A stretch of 64,000 nt of DNA. Origin: Morinoia aosen (Eukaryota; Arthropoda; Malacostraca; Amphipoda; Talitridae). The notes under the pieces are model-generated. The model ran no database searches. It saw only the letters and a list, made by a program, of their open reading frames with translations, and was not told the origin of the DNA. The DNA lies in NCBI GenBank assembly GCA_030386875.1, contig CM059568.1:13580316-13644315 (forward strand), in the 5' to 3' direction. A program made the position numbers and the translations under genes. Positions 53,413 through 63,672 of this stretch are shown here, in pieces (within the stretch, counting starts at the first letter, position 1; each line of letters starts with the position of its first letter).

Positions 53413-53415
53413 TCA
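53413..53415 (-). promoter_or_regulatory. In-frame TGA between ORF1b and ORF2, possible readthrough site
   Basis: Codons before and after are TCA TGA CAA. UGA followed by C is the leakiest stop context in general. There is no ATG for 72 codons, and the endonuclease begins before it, so ORF2 needs readthrough, reinitiation at a non-ATG, or reversal of a nonsense mutation. Confidence 0.55.
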
Positions 53416-54975
53416 TGAAGATGATGTGATATCAGTCTTGTTTTTGTCTTGTGCAACAAGGGTACTGTAGTGATAATTTTTCCGATGAAGCATCAACGGA
53501 TGGTTATTAGTTGATCCTTCTGGTGAGGGGTCGACTACTGTTCTCCAAATACCGTCTTGCTCATCGAAGATGAAAATTCTCCTACCAGTGATCTTTGATA
53601 TGATATGTGGTATTAAGTCCCCAGCATCATGATCAAAATGTTTTTCGTCAATGTATTTACTTATGAGCCTAGGTAGATCACCGCTTTTCTTGGCAAGGAA
53701 ATTGACAAATTTGTTTTCATTTGTAGTGCTTTCTTTTTTTATTGCTGCTTTTAAGGAATTGTAACTCCATTTTGAGGGCGATTTTGTTTTAAGCTGGTGA
53801 GTTACTGCATGAAGGAGGCAGTGCCCATCGGCTATGGTAGGATGCAGCTTCACTTTCAATGATCGTTTTAATTCATCCATTGTGGTACTGACGAGTGAGT
53901 ACATGGGGCTTGAGTGATATTTAGGCTGACATTCAGCATTTTCAGACGAGAGTTGTTTGGATTTCTTGCTTTCCTGGCTATGAATTTGCGGGCTGTGGCC
54001 AGTTTTAGTTGAGTGAGCGACTGAGAAATGAGGGGTGCTCTTGTTCTTTCCACTCTCTTGGTGGTGGTTATGTGTGCGGTTTGGCTGTAAATATTTTATC
54101 GGATTTTGACCGAGATTCTGCTGCAATTTTTCTCTTTGTACTGATTTTACTGCTTCCGAGTACGTGGTTGGTTGTTGATGATTTGTACTCGTTTGTGATG
54201 AGGGTATATCGCTCTCTGAGTTCGCGTCAGATAATAACGAGAACCTGTTTTTTGTGGGTACTCTGCGGTAGCCGGAGATCAATGGAGGGGAACGTTCATT
54301 CCCAATAGGCCAGCAATGAATCAGGTTTCTGGAGACTTCACTGGAAGCAGTTAGTGATCGAGTAGAATTCTTCAATTCATTTTGCTGTTTTGTACTGATG
54401 TTGGAGCATTCAGTTTTGTCATCTAGTCCATTTGAGTTTATGAGACATGAGCTAGATTGTAAAGTGAGTTTTAGACTCGATCTGAGAGCAATCTGTTGAA
54501 GAAAATGGTGTGTTTCTTCTCTTGTACCGGGCCAAGTACGAACATCATTGCAAGTTATGAGATCAGTTGCACCGATTGTTCGGAGCGGAATCAATTTAAT
54601 ACCGTTTGTTTTGCACAAGTTCAGCGCCTGATGCAATTGTTTACCGCTACACGCACTCACGACACAAATACGGGCTGACGCATGCTTAGAAAATATGAGT
54701 TCTTTGATTTTAGCAATGTTAGGTTGTGAGAGGCTTAAGTCTCTGAAGCAAACGATGTAGTTAGTGAATTTAGGCATTTGGTCAATTACGTTCAGGAGAT
54801 CATCAATGCGACTGGAAATTACAGTTCGTATTTTACAAGAGGGGTCAATGTCGGTCCTCTGGACCGTCGTGAGAATTCTATCTCCGACAAGAAAAGTATC
54901 CAGAGGTTTTTTTGCAGTGCGAGTCAGAAAATTGGCTTGTCGAAAACGGGATCTTTGGCGTAAGATCGAAAGAGC
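53413..54975 (-). CDS. LINE ORF1b: SGNH-like region followed by OTU cysteine-protease domain
   Basis: The frame opens after a TAA at 54976-54978; the first ATG is at 54777, so about 66 codons precede it and may be read by a shift from ORF1a. The N-terminal third (RFRQANFLTRTAKKPLDTFL...VGDRILTTV...) has the position and pattern of the SGNH esterase domain known in CR1-type ORF1, but the Gly-Asp-Ser nucleophile is Gly-Asp-Arg. A Ser/Gln/Asn-rich linker follows. The C-terminal about 150 residues form an OTU-type domain: IADGHCLLHAVTHQL (Asp, Cys) and LHRKNYHYSTLVAQ (His). OTU proteases usually remove ubiquitin from proteins. The ORF ends in a TGA with ORF2 directly in frame after it. Confidence 0.8.
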   Translation of the reverse strand, partial: ALSILRQRSRFRQANFLTRTAKKPLDTFLVGDRILTTVQRTDIDPSCKIRTVISSRIDDLLNVIDQMPKFTNYIVCFRDLSLSQPNIAKIKELIFSKHASARICVVSACSGKQLHQALNLCKTNGIKLIPLRTIGATDLITCNDVRTWPGTREETHHFLQQIALRSSLKLTLQSSSCLINSNGLDDKTECSNISTKQQNELKNSTRSLTASSEVSRNLIHCWPIGNERSPPLISGYRRVPTKNRFSLLSDANSESDIPSSQTSTNHQQPTTYSEAVKSVQREKLQQNLGQNPIKYLQPNRTHNHHQESGKNKSTPHFSVAHSTKTGHSPQIHSQESKKSKQLSSENAECQPKYHSSPMYSLVSTTMDELKRSLKVKLHPTIADGHCLLHAVTHQLKTKSPSKWSYNSLKAAIKKESTTNENKFVNFLAKKSGDLPRLISKYIDEKHFDHDAGDLIPHIISKITGRRIFIFDEQDGIWRTVVDPSPEGSTNNHPLMLHRKNYHYSTLVAQDKNKTDITSSS

Positions 54976-55804
54976 TTACATGCAAGTTCAATTTGAAAAG
55001 TTGTTCTGTAATGAGCCTAATATTTGAAGCGGTTGAAGATATCGAAAGTGGAGTTGGAGGTGTCCGCTGTTTTGACATTTTCGTTAAGTGGGCTGCAGTG
55101 AGAGACAGGTTATTGTTTACCTGGTGAATGAAATGGGACATTGAAATTTGAAGCGGGTGCAAGCTGTTTGATGTAATATTCAGGTAATTCTGATCACTAG
55201 AATTATAAATATTAGAAATATTAGAATAGTAAATATTAGGCTCATTCATCGCATCATTCTCGGTAGCTAGTGACAAATCTACATTTTTACCCATCATACC
55301 CCGTGGGACATTTCTTGATTCTTTCGCTGGTGTATCTTCTCGAGGACTGATTGGTTTGTAGAATTCAGGCTCAGGAGCTTCTTCCTTGCTCTTGCTAGGG
55401 CTTGTTTTGACTGCTTGCGATGCCGGTGTGAAAATTTCGTTGTTACCAGCAGCGCTTGGGAGATTTATGTCTGTGGCGAGTGGCTCAGAAACTCGACTCT
55501 CAGTCGGGCGACCTTCTGTCGACTCTCTGTCGGTTCGCTCTGGTGATGGTAGATGCGTTGCGGTGCTTTCGTTGACGTTGCACTGCTTTACCGTCGGGGT
55601 TTCTTCTGTTATTTTGAGCGGTTGAGGCTTTTGAACGAGCGATTTTACGCGTGACGTTTTTGGTGGTTTTCGTTTCCGTTTCATGAGCGGTTCAGATATA
55701 TTCTGCTGATTTGGCTTTGAGTTTTCAAGCGGCGTTGTGAGGGATGTTATTTCTCCAGATAAAGCCGCTTTACGAGTAGCAGAGCGAGTTTCATATGAAT
55801 ACAT
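54878..55804 (-). CDS. LINE ORF1a: disordered basic N-terminal ORF
   Basis: 308 residues from the ATG at 55804. Low complexity, rich in Ser, Pro, Glu and Lys, with a nuclear-localisation-like cluster KRKRKPPK near residue 43. The last 30 residues lie over the other frame of ORF1b, and an A7 run near 54902 is a possible slip or indel site. It may be the N-terminus of a single ORF1 chaperone (RNA-binding) or a separate small protein. Confidence 0.7.
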   Translation of the reverse strand: MYSYETRSATRKAALSGEITSLTTPLENSKPNQQNISEPLMKRKRKPPKTSRVKSLVQKPQPLKITEETPTVKQCNVNESTATHLPSPERTDRESTEGRPTESRVSEPLATDINLPSAAGNNEIFTPASQAVKTSPSKSKEEAPEPEFYKPISPREDTPAKESRNVPRGMMGKNVDLSLATENDAMNEPNIYYSNISNIYNSSDQNYLNITSNSLHPLQISMSHFIHQVNNNLSLTAAHLTKMSKQRTPPTPLSISSTASNIRLITEQLFKLNLHVSSFDLTPKIPFSTSQFSDSHCKKTSGYFSCRR

Positions 55805-58800
55805 CGTGAAAGATATTTTAGGTTTTGTTCACTGATTAGAAGTTATTGAAATCGTTAACAAAGCTTGATCCCTGAGAGTTCATTGACACGAGGCACGGTC
55901 TTGCAAGAGTACAACTTCTATTTTGCTGCGATTTTGGTTTCCATGGTTTGAGATGTAGGAGACATAGGTGACATTGCTTTTAAAATGGGATGAAAAATAA
56001 ACTGTCAGGCGATGAAAAGAAACCCACAGACACTCAATCCATATTCACTGACACTCAACATAAATTTCGCAATAACAGATGAGGATTGCGTAAATTTATC
56101 ACTGTATTTTATGTTGGTATTCACAGAATTCAACTTTGCTATTTCATCAGGTCTTTTTTGCTTCACGTTAGTATTCGTGGTAAGCTTGTTCCGGTTCAAG
56201 TAGGTGCGAGTGACAGGGGATGCGGAGGAGGAGGGAGGGGGTTGTTGCGGTTCACCAGGGAGAGAGGCGGAAGTGACCATTTCCGGGGTCTGTTGCACAC
56301 ACAGACAGACACACTTCGAGTCTAAAACATAGCTTACAGAAAGCGCCATTCAGTTTTGCACGATGAAATTCAACACTTTTCACAGCTGATTGTTTTGATG
56401 ACTTTTTCCAGTTTCACGATTCAATGATGTAGAAAGTACATTCACGGATGCTCAGTTTTTCATCACATTTTGAGGTGCTTGAATAATAGCACCAAACAAC
56501 TCCTCGCTGGAGCAGCGACACCTCACCTCAAAATCGGTGTTCCAGACCAACTGGTCATAAGCTCTATCCTGATATCACAAGCAGCAGCAGCACTACTGAG
56601 TGTATAATTTAAGTGGGCTAACAGCTAGAAGCAGAAATTGCTACAGCATTGAGGTAAATAATGTACCAATAGTAAATAATGAGAAAAGGTAAAGCCTCTA
56701 TTCTCTATAATTCAGATGAGCAAGAATTGCTTCTAGGCGCAGAAAAATTACATATAAAAAAGGAGCAGCATATAAAAATACACAGCAGTAAAACAACTGA
56801 AGCCGGAAAACAAAGCTACAGTGACTTAGCAAAGGCTAACAACGCTCAATTAAATTCAGGGAAACAATATTTAGCTTTCACATTAACGATCTTTGTGGAC
56901 ATAAAAGGGTCTTAAAACGCTTTGCTCAGCACTGATAAAATATCTAAGGAGCTAATGCCAACATTGTAATAATATTGAGAGCCAACAAGGATTCATCGGA
57001 GAAGCAAATACAAAAGGGAAAACAATGACAAAGATGGAGCAGTGAGCTTGAAGCTTGTGCCTAACTAACACTGGCACAGAGAAAACATAGTGCATGTTCC
57101 TAAGTCAGTTACATGAGTAAACTCTAATTTAACAGACAAGTCAATAAAAATATAATGAAACACTTAACATTAACACTTGATACTTACAAATGCCCCTCTG
57201 GGGCCCAATAACTACACTCGAGAGAACTACACGTGAAATGACAACTCTGCCTGTATGGCTCGCTAGTGGGAGCTTGCGAAATGGTTCTACGTAATGTTTC
57301 CAACGGAAGTGACGGGCGGAAACGTGATCGGAAAACATTTTCGAAGCACATTTTTGGTAAAGTTTTGGGTTTTAACGAATAAATTCGGTCTTGTAAATTT
57401 ATGAAAATAATTACATTTGTATAATTGAATTTTAGGATGTTAGTTTTTATTATTTATGAAATTAGGCTGAAGTGTGGCTGTAGCATACCGCTACATAAGC
57501 GTAAAAATTAGAAATTTGCCATTCGCACTTGAATAAATTAATTAGTAGCATTAAAAATCTTACTCTAATTTATTATTAATTATTTTCTACTTCTAATTCG
57601 TAATCATTGAAGTTTTTGTGTAAATACATGAGACGATAAAATAACAATTGACATTTTTCGAGAGAGAAGCCCTCTGGTGGCAATACTGCGCAAGGCGCGT
57701 CTCTGTTTCAAAAAGAGCACTCTTACTTTGGCGGTTGCCTAGCTCGCTCACAGCACTTTTCTCGTGAGTAATCAGTGTTAGAAAATAATCGTGTTCTTTC
57801 TTCGTGTTCAGTGAGTATTAATAGTTGACAGTGCAGTGTTATTTGGATACGTAGTTATGCGTAGGAATTGTGATGTAGCATGTTTTCATTCAGTGTTTTG
57901 TTTTTTTCTCAACATGACTTAGCGTAAAATTTTGCGTCAGATGTGCATTGCATTTCCGTGTCATGATTTTATTATCAAAACATAATCATGTTCGTTCCTT
58001 TCTTTACTACAATAGTATATACCTGCAGTTTCTATTCATGATTCGATACTCGGAACGAACGCGGCTTAATTGCCGGCGTTCGTTGTCGATAGCGTCTTTG
58101 TGTAATGGCGGAACATCACACCGTCGTCTCTTGTCACTACTCCGTGACTATAATTCACTATAGGCATGTGTTATAGTAGCATTTATTCTTTTTTTTACAA
58201 ACCGACTTGCAGTAGTTTTAAATTACGAAAAGTATTCATGTCTATGCTTGCTAAGTTTTGGAATTTCATTTCTTAATTCCATACTCTTTGAAACCTTTAC
58301 GTAACCGCACTTATTTCAATATAAAACATTTCAATAAAATTTAATTTAACTCATCGCATTCTTGTGACAAACACCCACTACCATCTGCCTATCTTGAGTG
58401 TGTGCAAATTGCTGGCGGCTTGGCTGAGGCCGACGTGTAAAGCCGCCCGGCTAAATCACCGCACGGAATTTTCATGCTTTCGTTTTTTTTTTCTTCGCGT
58501 ATTTTCCGTCTGTGAAATCAACGCTTAGGTTTCCTTTTCCTTTTATCATTGGGGATATATATATTCCTTTTATTCCTTCATTATTGCAAACGATATTTAT
58601 CAGTAAATTTCAGTAGAATTTATAAATGAACTTTAGGAATTTCTTTTCTCTGTATTCTTGTACCGTTATGGAGATTTTCTAGAGTACATCAAGAAGCTTA
58701 AATCTTCATGTTAAGCATTTCCTTAATTACTAAATTCTTACATTTCATGCCTTGCATTTAAAGCAAGAGCATTTGTATCAGAATCTCTTAATTGATTTTT

Positions 58801-61752
58801 TCCTATCCTTCCTTAACTTAGCTGGTGTTGGATCTTTAGGATTTTTCTCGGAGGGATCTACTTTATGGGAGTTTTATCATGTACTTTGGGATAACTTCAG
58901 TGTGAAATTTCCTTGATGTCTCCTTGGACTGCTCATCCAGTGTGTTGGACTCCTTGCAGGACCTCCACGTCATCACAACACAACACACTCACAGTTAATA
59001 ATCTCCCTGGGCTTACTAGTATCCTAGTATGCTATGCTAATATGAGCAGTAACTTAACTTGCTCCTGCTAATGTGCTAATGTGCTAATGTGCCGACTTGC
59101 TTCTGCTCACATGAGCCGGATTTAACTTGCTCACTCACACCTCACCTTATTTTGAGTCATTAGTTCTACCTGAGCTACGTCATTGACCCTCGCTCAATTA
59201 TCTCAAATTGCCTAATTCAAGTTCCCAAATACAACTCACTCACCCTGCCTACTCCATCGCGTGACGGCCTTCGCCAACGCCAGCCTGGCTCTCCGGCACG
59301 GATTGCCCACCTAGACAAGCTCTCCGAGATCAAGATCCAAGCCAGTTCTCCTTGGTTTTCCTTCAATAAACTACACGGCAGGAAAAAGCTGAGTTAACCA
59401 AAAATTGTCATCATTATCCCTCTGATAGTCGCTCAAATTTACTTGTCGAGAGATGTTGTAGTCTTTGCCCGTCAATTCACCCCAGCGGACAATCAGACCT
59501 ACACATGGCCGAGGCGTCCACAACACGTGTGACATGTGTATTCCGATACCCATGTGTAAGTAAGAACTAAGAATAAATGTCAAGATATTTTAAAAAGCAA
59601 TGTTATAAGCATTACATGTTTAAACTTTGTTGAAAATAGACTTTTTTTCTTTTTTTTCTTACAGTTGCAACGGCCTGCCGGTCTGCTGCATCCTCATCCT
59701 CTCCATCCCGATTTCGAACGACAACTTCTAAAAGCCCCTGCCTCTCATATAGAAAAATGAATTACTGAGCTTTTCTTTGAATCAGCCCAATAGATATTTT
59801 TCATTTTTAGCCGTAATTCACAAGTTATTTACGTGCAATGATTCAAAAACATGAATGTATAAAAGGATTACCCCAGAACTTTCCTATTTTGGGGAATTCA
59901 GAGTGGTATCTCGTTTGTAGAATGGAGTCAAAACGACACCCTGATGTATAGCACCTCGCGTGATCAATGCATCATGTATGTATTCTCGTCCAGAGGAACT
60001 GTTCATAAACTCATACAGTAAAAAAGCGACGAGCGTTGTGCTCTTAGTCCTAATTAATTTTACTGTTTTTTAACATATCAGTTGTGGTGCATCCCAATAA
60101 CTCTAATTGTTTGCGCTAACAGTTCGAAATTGCAAAAAGTGTGAAATATGAAGAATTAGAGGTGCGGATATACGAGTTACATAACGCCAGTTATTCTGGG
60201 ATAACCACTACTTTAGGGTGGAGGAATGTTGACTCGTAGGTGCCCTGTATTGACGTCAAAAACTTCACGCGTTGAGAACGTGACCAGTCGTGGCTAGCTG
60301 CCAACATAGGTGTACTTTGACCTTGCGTGTGTATGAGTTGGTGAATAAGAGACCATGAGACACTGTGCCAGACTACCAGTTGCTAAGCAGAACTGGGTCG
60401 AGGTGGATGTGACACATGTGGGCTTCGGACATCAATTTTTTTTATGTTGAAACGTTGCATATATCTGTGCCTAAGAAAGTGAAATGTATTCAATAACATC
60501 GCAGACGTGCGGAATGAAAGGTTGAGTGAATGGTGATGGCATTCGTTAGCAACCTAGTTGTGCTTGTCATGCCTTGAAGTCAATGAATGTTAGTTAATTC
60601 AATTATTTTAACAACTTTTCTGACCCATTATTTGCCCGAATGTTTAGCTTGGATGAAATTTTTTATTTTGATTTATTTCAGGTCATTGTCTTAGACTGCG
60701 TGTTATTGTTAACTAGAGTCTTGCATCTCTGTGTGTTGTAAGTTAGGATGCAGGGATTAGCCAGGCTGAGTGTAATGACTCAAAACATACTTGACAGAAA
60801 TGTGAATTGGAATTTTCCTTAAATAAACATTGATGATGGAAACTTCATAGATTACCAATTATAATTTTTTGTATCTGATTCATTAATCAACTCTGGCAGT
60901 CGGTGACTACTCATGCAGTCAAAGGTCCAAGCTTTCTTGTACTACTGCAATATTCCCTGACTAAACTAGAAAAATATTCAGTATCATATTTGACAATTTT
61001 GCAATTTAAATGCAACTTCCATAATTTTGTGGAAGGGACAGAACTACAGGAAATTAGTAAGCCAACATATGTGCCTGTTTATATAAATTTAGAAATGAAT
61101 AAATAAAAATGGTAAAAAGCTACTAAAGCCTCATATTGTCAGCAATTGTAGATCAGTTCACTGCCTTCAAAATGCTCCTTTTCCTGTATTTGATTTGATA
61201 GGAGCTAGTTTGGGAAATATTTACTTGTATATCCAATATCTTGCTTTGGTCAACATTAATTTTACTGTCATCAACGATTTTTAAAATTTCATTGCCGCAT
61301 TTAGTGAAAAGATACATTTCAAGATGATTTACAGAAATGACATTATGCTTGCACATGCTTAGTGTTTGAGATATTGAACTTTGAAGTTATAGGAACATTG
61401 TTTATAAATTTAAACTAACAGACTAATAAGCTGACATGCAGTTTTGACATAACAATAGGTTAGGTTGGTTAGGCAATAGACTAACTTGAGTAAATATAAA
61501 ATAATTTAACATGGCCATACTGAGGCTGATGTCTACTGCCAAGAAACTTTGCATGTTCTGCAAGGAAATTGCTAGAAGAACCATATCAAAACTGCCATTA
61601 ATGCTATTCTTATGTGAATGAATGTTATTTATGCTATATCTCAAAAACTAAGCATTTGCAAGCAAAACATCATTTGTGTAAAACATCTTAAAATGTCTTC
61701 AATTACTTGAATGTGGCCACAAAATTTTCAAAATTGTTGGCAACAGAAAAAT
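55805..61752. other. Intergenic or 5' region of the kinase gene; no firm gene
   Basis: A 114-codon minus frame at 56005-56349 has no recognisable domain. The stretch holds the dispersed repeat at 57500-57705, a CTAATGTG triplet repeat near 59078-59101 and an AATAAA near 59364. The acceptor-like TTTTTTTTCTTACAG before 59665 is followed by a GC-richer, 19-codon open segment that I cannot assign. Non-coding 5' exons of the kinase gene may lie here. Confidence 0.5.
57500..57705 (-). repeat. Dispersed repeat, inverted partner of 46296-46510
   Basis: The reverse complement aligns over about 205 bp with 46296-46510; see that entry for shared blocks. Confidence 0.75.
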
Positions 61753-62300
61753 CGGTAAATCTGAAGGATATGTCAGTTATCGATTTTGTAAATTTTTATG
61801 CCTTAGCATAGTTAATAAGATCGAAATAAACAAGTTTGCTTCTATGCACTTTCCGTCTCAAATGAGTATTTCATTAGTTATAGCGGTAAACAACTTATGC
61901 AACTCCAATGTTTGAAGCGGCAGTTATTCAAGGAGCACGTCGGACAGCAACATTGCAAAGCGCACTCGCTTCCTGCGCGATCGTCATCAAAGATGAAACC
62001 AAACCTACCGCTATACCTCGTTAAATACTCATTTGACGAAAAAAGTGTATAGAAGAAAAGTTGTTTATTTCGATGTTATTACCATGATTCTAGCAACAAA
62101 ACTTCAAAAATCGATGAGTAGCTGTTTATTCGAGCGCATTCGTCATCAAAGACGAAACTAAACTTACCTCTATAAATCGTAAAATACTCATTTGAGACGG
62201 AAAGTGCATAGAAGAAAACTTGTTTATTTTGAATCAATTAATTAGGTTTAGGCACTAAAAAGTGGAAAATCGACAACTGACATATCCTTCAGATTTACCG
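61753..62300. mobile_element. MITE, 548 bp, with 6-bp AAAAAT target duplication
   Basis: Left end CGGTAAATCTGAAGGATATG is exactly inverted at the right end (62281-62300). Similarity continues inward: AAGTTTGCTTCTATGCACTT on the left mirrors the sequence around 62205-62225. AAAAAT flanks both sides (61747-61752 and 62301-62306). The right half contains two direct copies of a roughly 100-bp unit carrying CGTCATCAAAGA and ATACTCATTTGA. No ORF. The superfamily is not assigned. Confidence 0.85.
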
Positions 62301-62932
62301 AAAAATCAATATTGATCGTTGCTTCCATAAGAATGTCTGCCTGGAGCTAATACCAATCATAATAAACTTTTCAAATATTTTAAAATATCTTAATACTGCG
62401 GAAATTTTTTTCTGTATAGCTTTGAAAAATCTCATTTATGTTTGTGTACACATGCACTTAGTCTTTCAATCATAGTGAAATTAAATGAATAAAATTATTT
62501 CCTATTAAATTTTTAAATAACCTAAGAGATGAGAATGTATTAACTCAATCATTTCCATATACATATATATTTTAGTTATACAGGAAATGCTTGATGTTAT
62601 GAATTATTTAACTGCATAAGTTGCATAACCCTTTATTTAATTGTAAAATGTTTAGAGGTTGATCATGAAATTGTAACTGCTGCATCAGCATTATGTGTGC
62701 AAAGGCTATTTACCAGTTGATTATGTTCTCTTCATTGAAACAGTTGCATGGTATCACACGGAAGATAAATGATGGATTTGGTATTTTTAAATTAGCAAAT
62801 ATATTTTCTCAAACTGACTCTCTTTTATCAGGATGAGAGTGAACTATTATATTTCCAAAATTGACAGTTTTGCCTTGATGACAAAATATTGACTAACCAT
62901 CCTTTAGTTTTGTGAATTCCAGCAAGCCAAAA
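62301..62932 (+). other. Sequence between MITE and kinase start, including its acceptor
   Basis: AT-rich, no repeat recognised. A likely 3' splice site GAATTCCAG ends at 62922, ten bases before the ATG, implying a non-coding upstream exon. Confidence 0.55.
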
Positions 62933-63121
62933 ATGTCGAGCATGCAGCCACAGCACACGGTCAAGATGCTCAAACAGACCACATGCCAGTGCAAAAGATA
63001 TTTATCTGCGACTAGTCAATCATTCCTTGAGTTTCGAGGTGTGCTCTCTGCAGAAAGGCAAAGAAACCGGACTGTTTCATCGTTTTACAATCAACCTGCT
63101 ATTGATAATGCAGCTTGTAAG
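62933..63121 (+). CDS. BCKDK: Branched-chain ketoacid dehydrogenase kinase, first coding exon (partial gene)
   Basis: 63 codons from the ATG at 62933 to a consensus GTGAGT donor at 63122, phase 0. The N-terminus is basic, hydroxylated and lacks acidic residues until later, as in a mitochondrial presequence. ERQRNRTVSSFYNQPAIDNA matches the conserved start of the mature kinase, where family members have Thr-Val-Thr-Ser-Phe-Tyr-Asn-Gln followed by PSVRLTP in the next exon. The enzyme phosphorylates the E1-alpha subunit of the mitochondrial BCKDH complex and so restrains leucine, isoleucine and valine breakdown. The catalytic (GHKL) domain lies beyond the window. Assignment rests on this exon only; the related pyruvate dehydrogenase kinases share the fold but fit less well. 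Confidence 0.78.
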
Positions 63122-63672
63122 GTGAGTTTCTTTTTTTTTCAGTAGATTTTGATATTCAAGAGCTTTCATTTGGCAATGTTTGAAAAAGAATGCAGGTTGT
63201 CTAGTTTAACCCATTCTGTACTATTACAAGGAGTTGAAGTTTTACCTTATTTGTTTATGAAAACTGTTTTTCAACTCTGTGGTTACTGAATTTTTATTTC
63301 TTTTTTTCAATTTTTCTCCTCCATATGTGCTTTGCAGTGCAATGTGAGCCTGTTTTTATATATGTACTCTGAAATCAATGGTTTTGGAAGTTTTTTCTTG
63401 TTTTGTTTAGCTGTAAACATTTTGGATGTAAAGTTATTGTTTATCACCATCTGGAGTTTTTAAGTTTTGATTATATCTGGTTCATTGTTTTCATTTGCTG
63501 ATAGAATCAGGAAGTTTAGATTATGTCAAAACAGTGAAAAATTAAAGTATTAGTGTAACCAAAATTATTCCAGTGAACTAGAAAAATTTTTACCATCATC
63601 CCAACTTATATCATGGATATGCACTCACTTCTTGTCCTCACAGTCTGTGCTAACTGAGACTGAAATGTTATA
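63122..63672 (+). other. Kinase intron, left part
   Basis: Starts GTGAGT with a T-rich tract. No other feature before the mariner-like end; the TA at 63671-63672 is its probable target site. Confidence 0.6.

Larger units (their letters stand above)
50302..55804 (-). mobile_element. Second LINE: disordered ORF1a, SGNH-like/OTU ORF1b, EN-RT ORF2
   Basis: Runs right to left and is a different family from LINEs A-C. ORF1a (54878-55804) overlaps ORF1b (53413-54975) by 98 nt in another frame. ORF1b and ORF2 share one frame, separated only by TGA at 53413-53415. ORF2 contains an in-frame TAA at 50776-50778 and then its C-terminal tail to 50302. The exact 5' and 3' ends are not defined; about 70 bp of likely 5' UTR lies above 55804. 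Confidence 0.9.

Noticed and set aside
56005-56349. 114-codon minus-strand ORF as an extra LINE ORF
   Set aside because: No domain; separated from ORF1a by 200 bp and low in complexity in the middle.
59371-59583. 70-codon minus ORF and a 43-codon plus ORF over the same DNA
   Set aside because: Both strands are open and neither has family similarity, so I cannot call a gene.
59665-59730. Terminal exon after TTTTTTTTCTTACAG
   Set aside because: Good acceptor and GC-richer sequence, but only 19 codons and no matching upstream exon.
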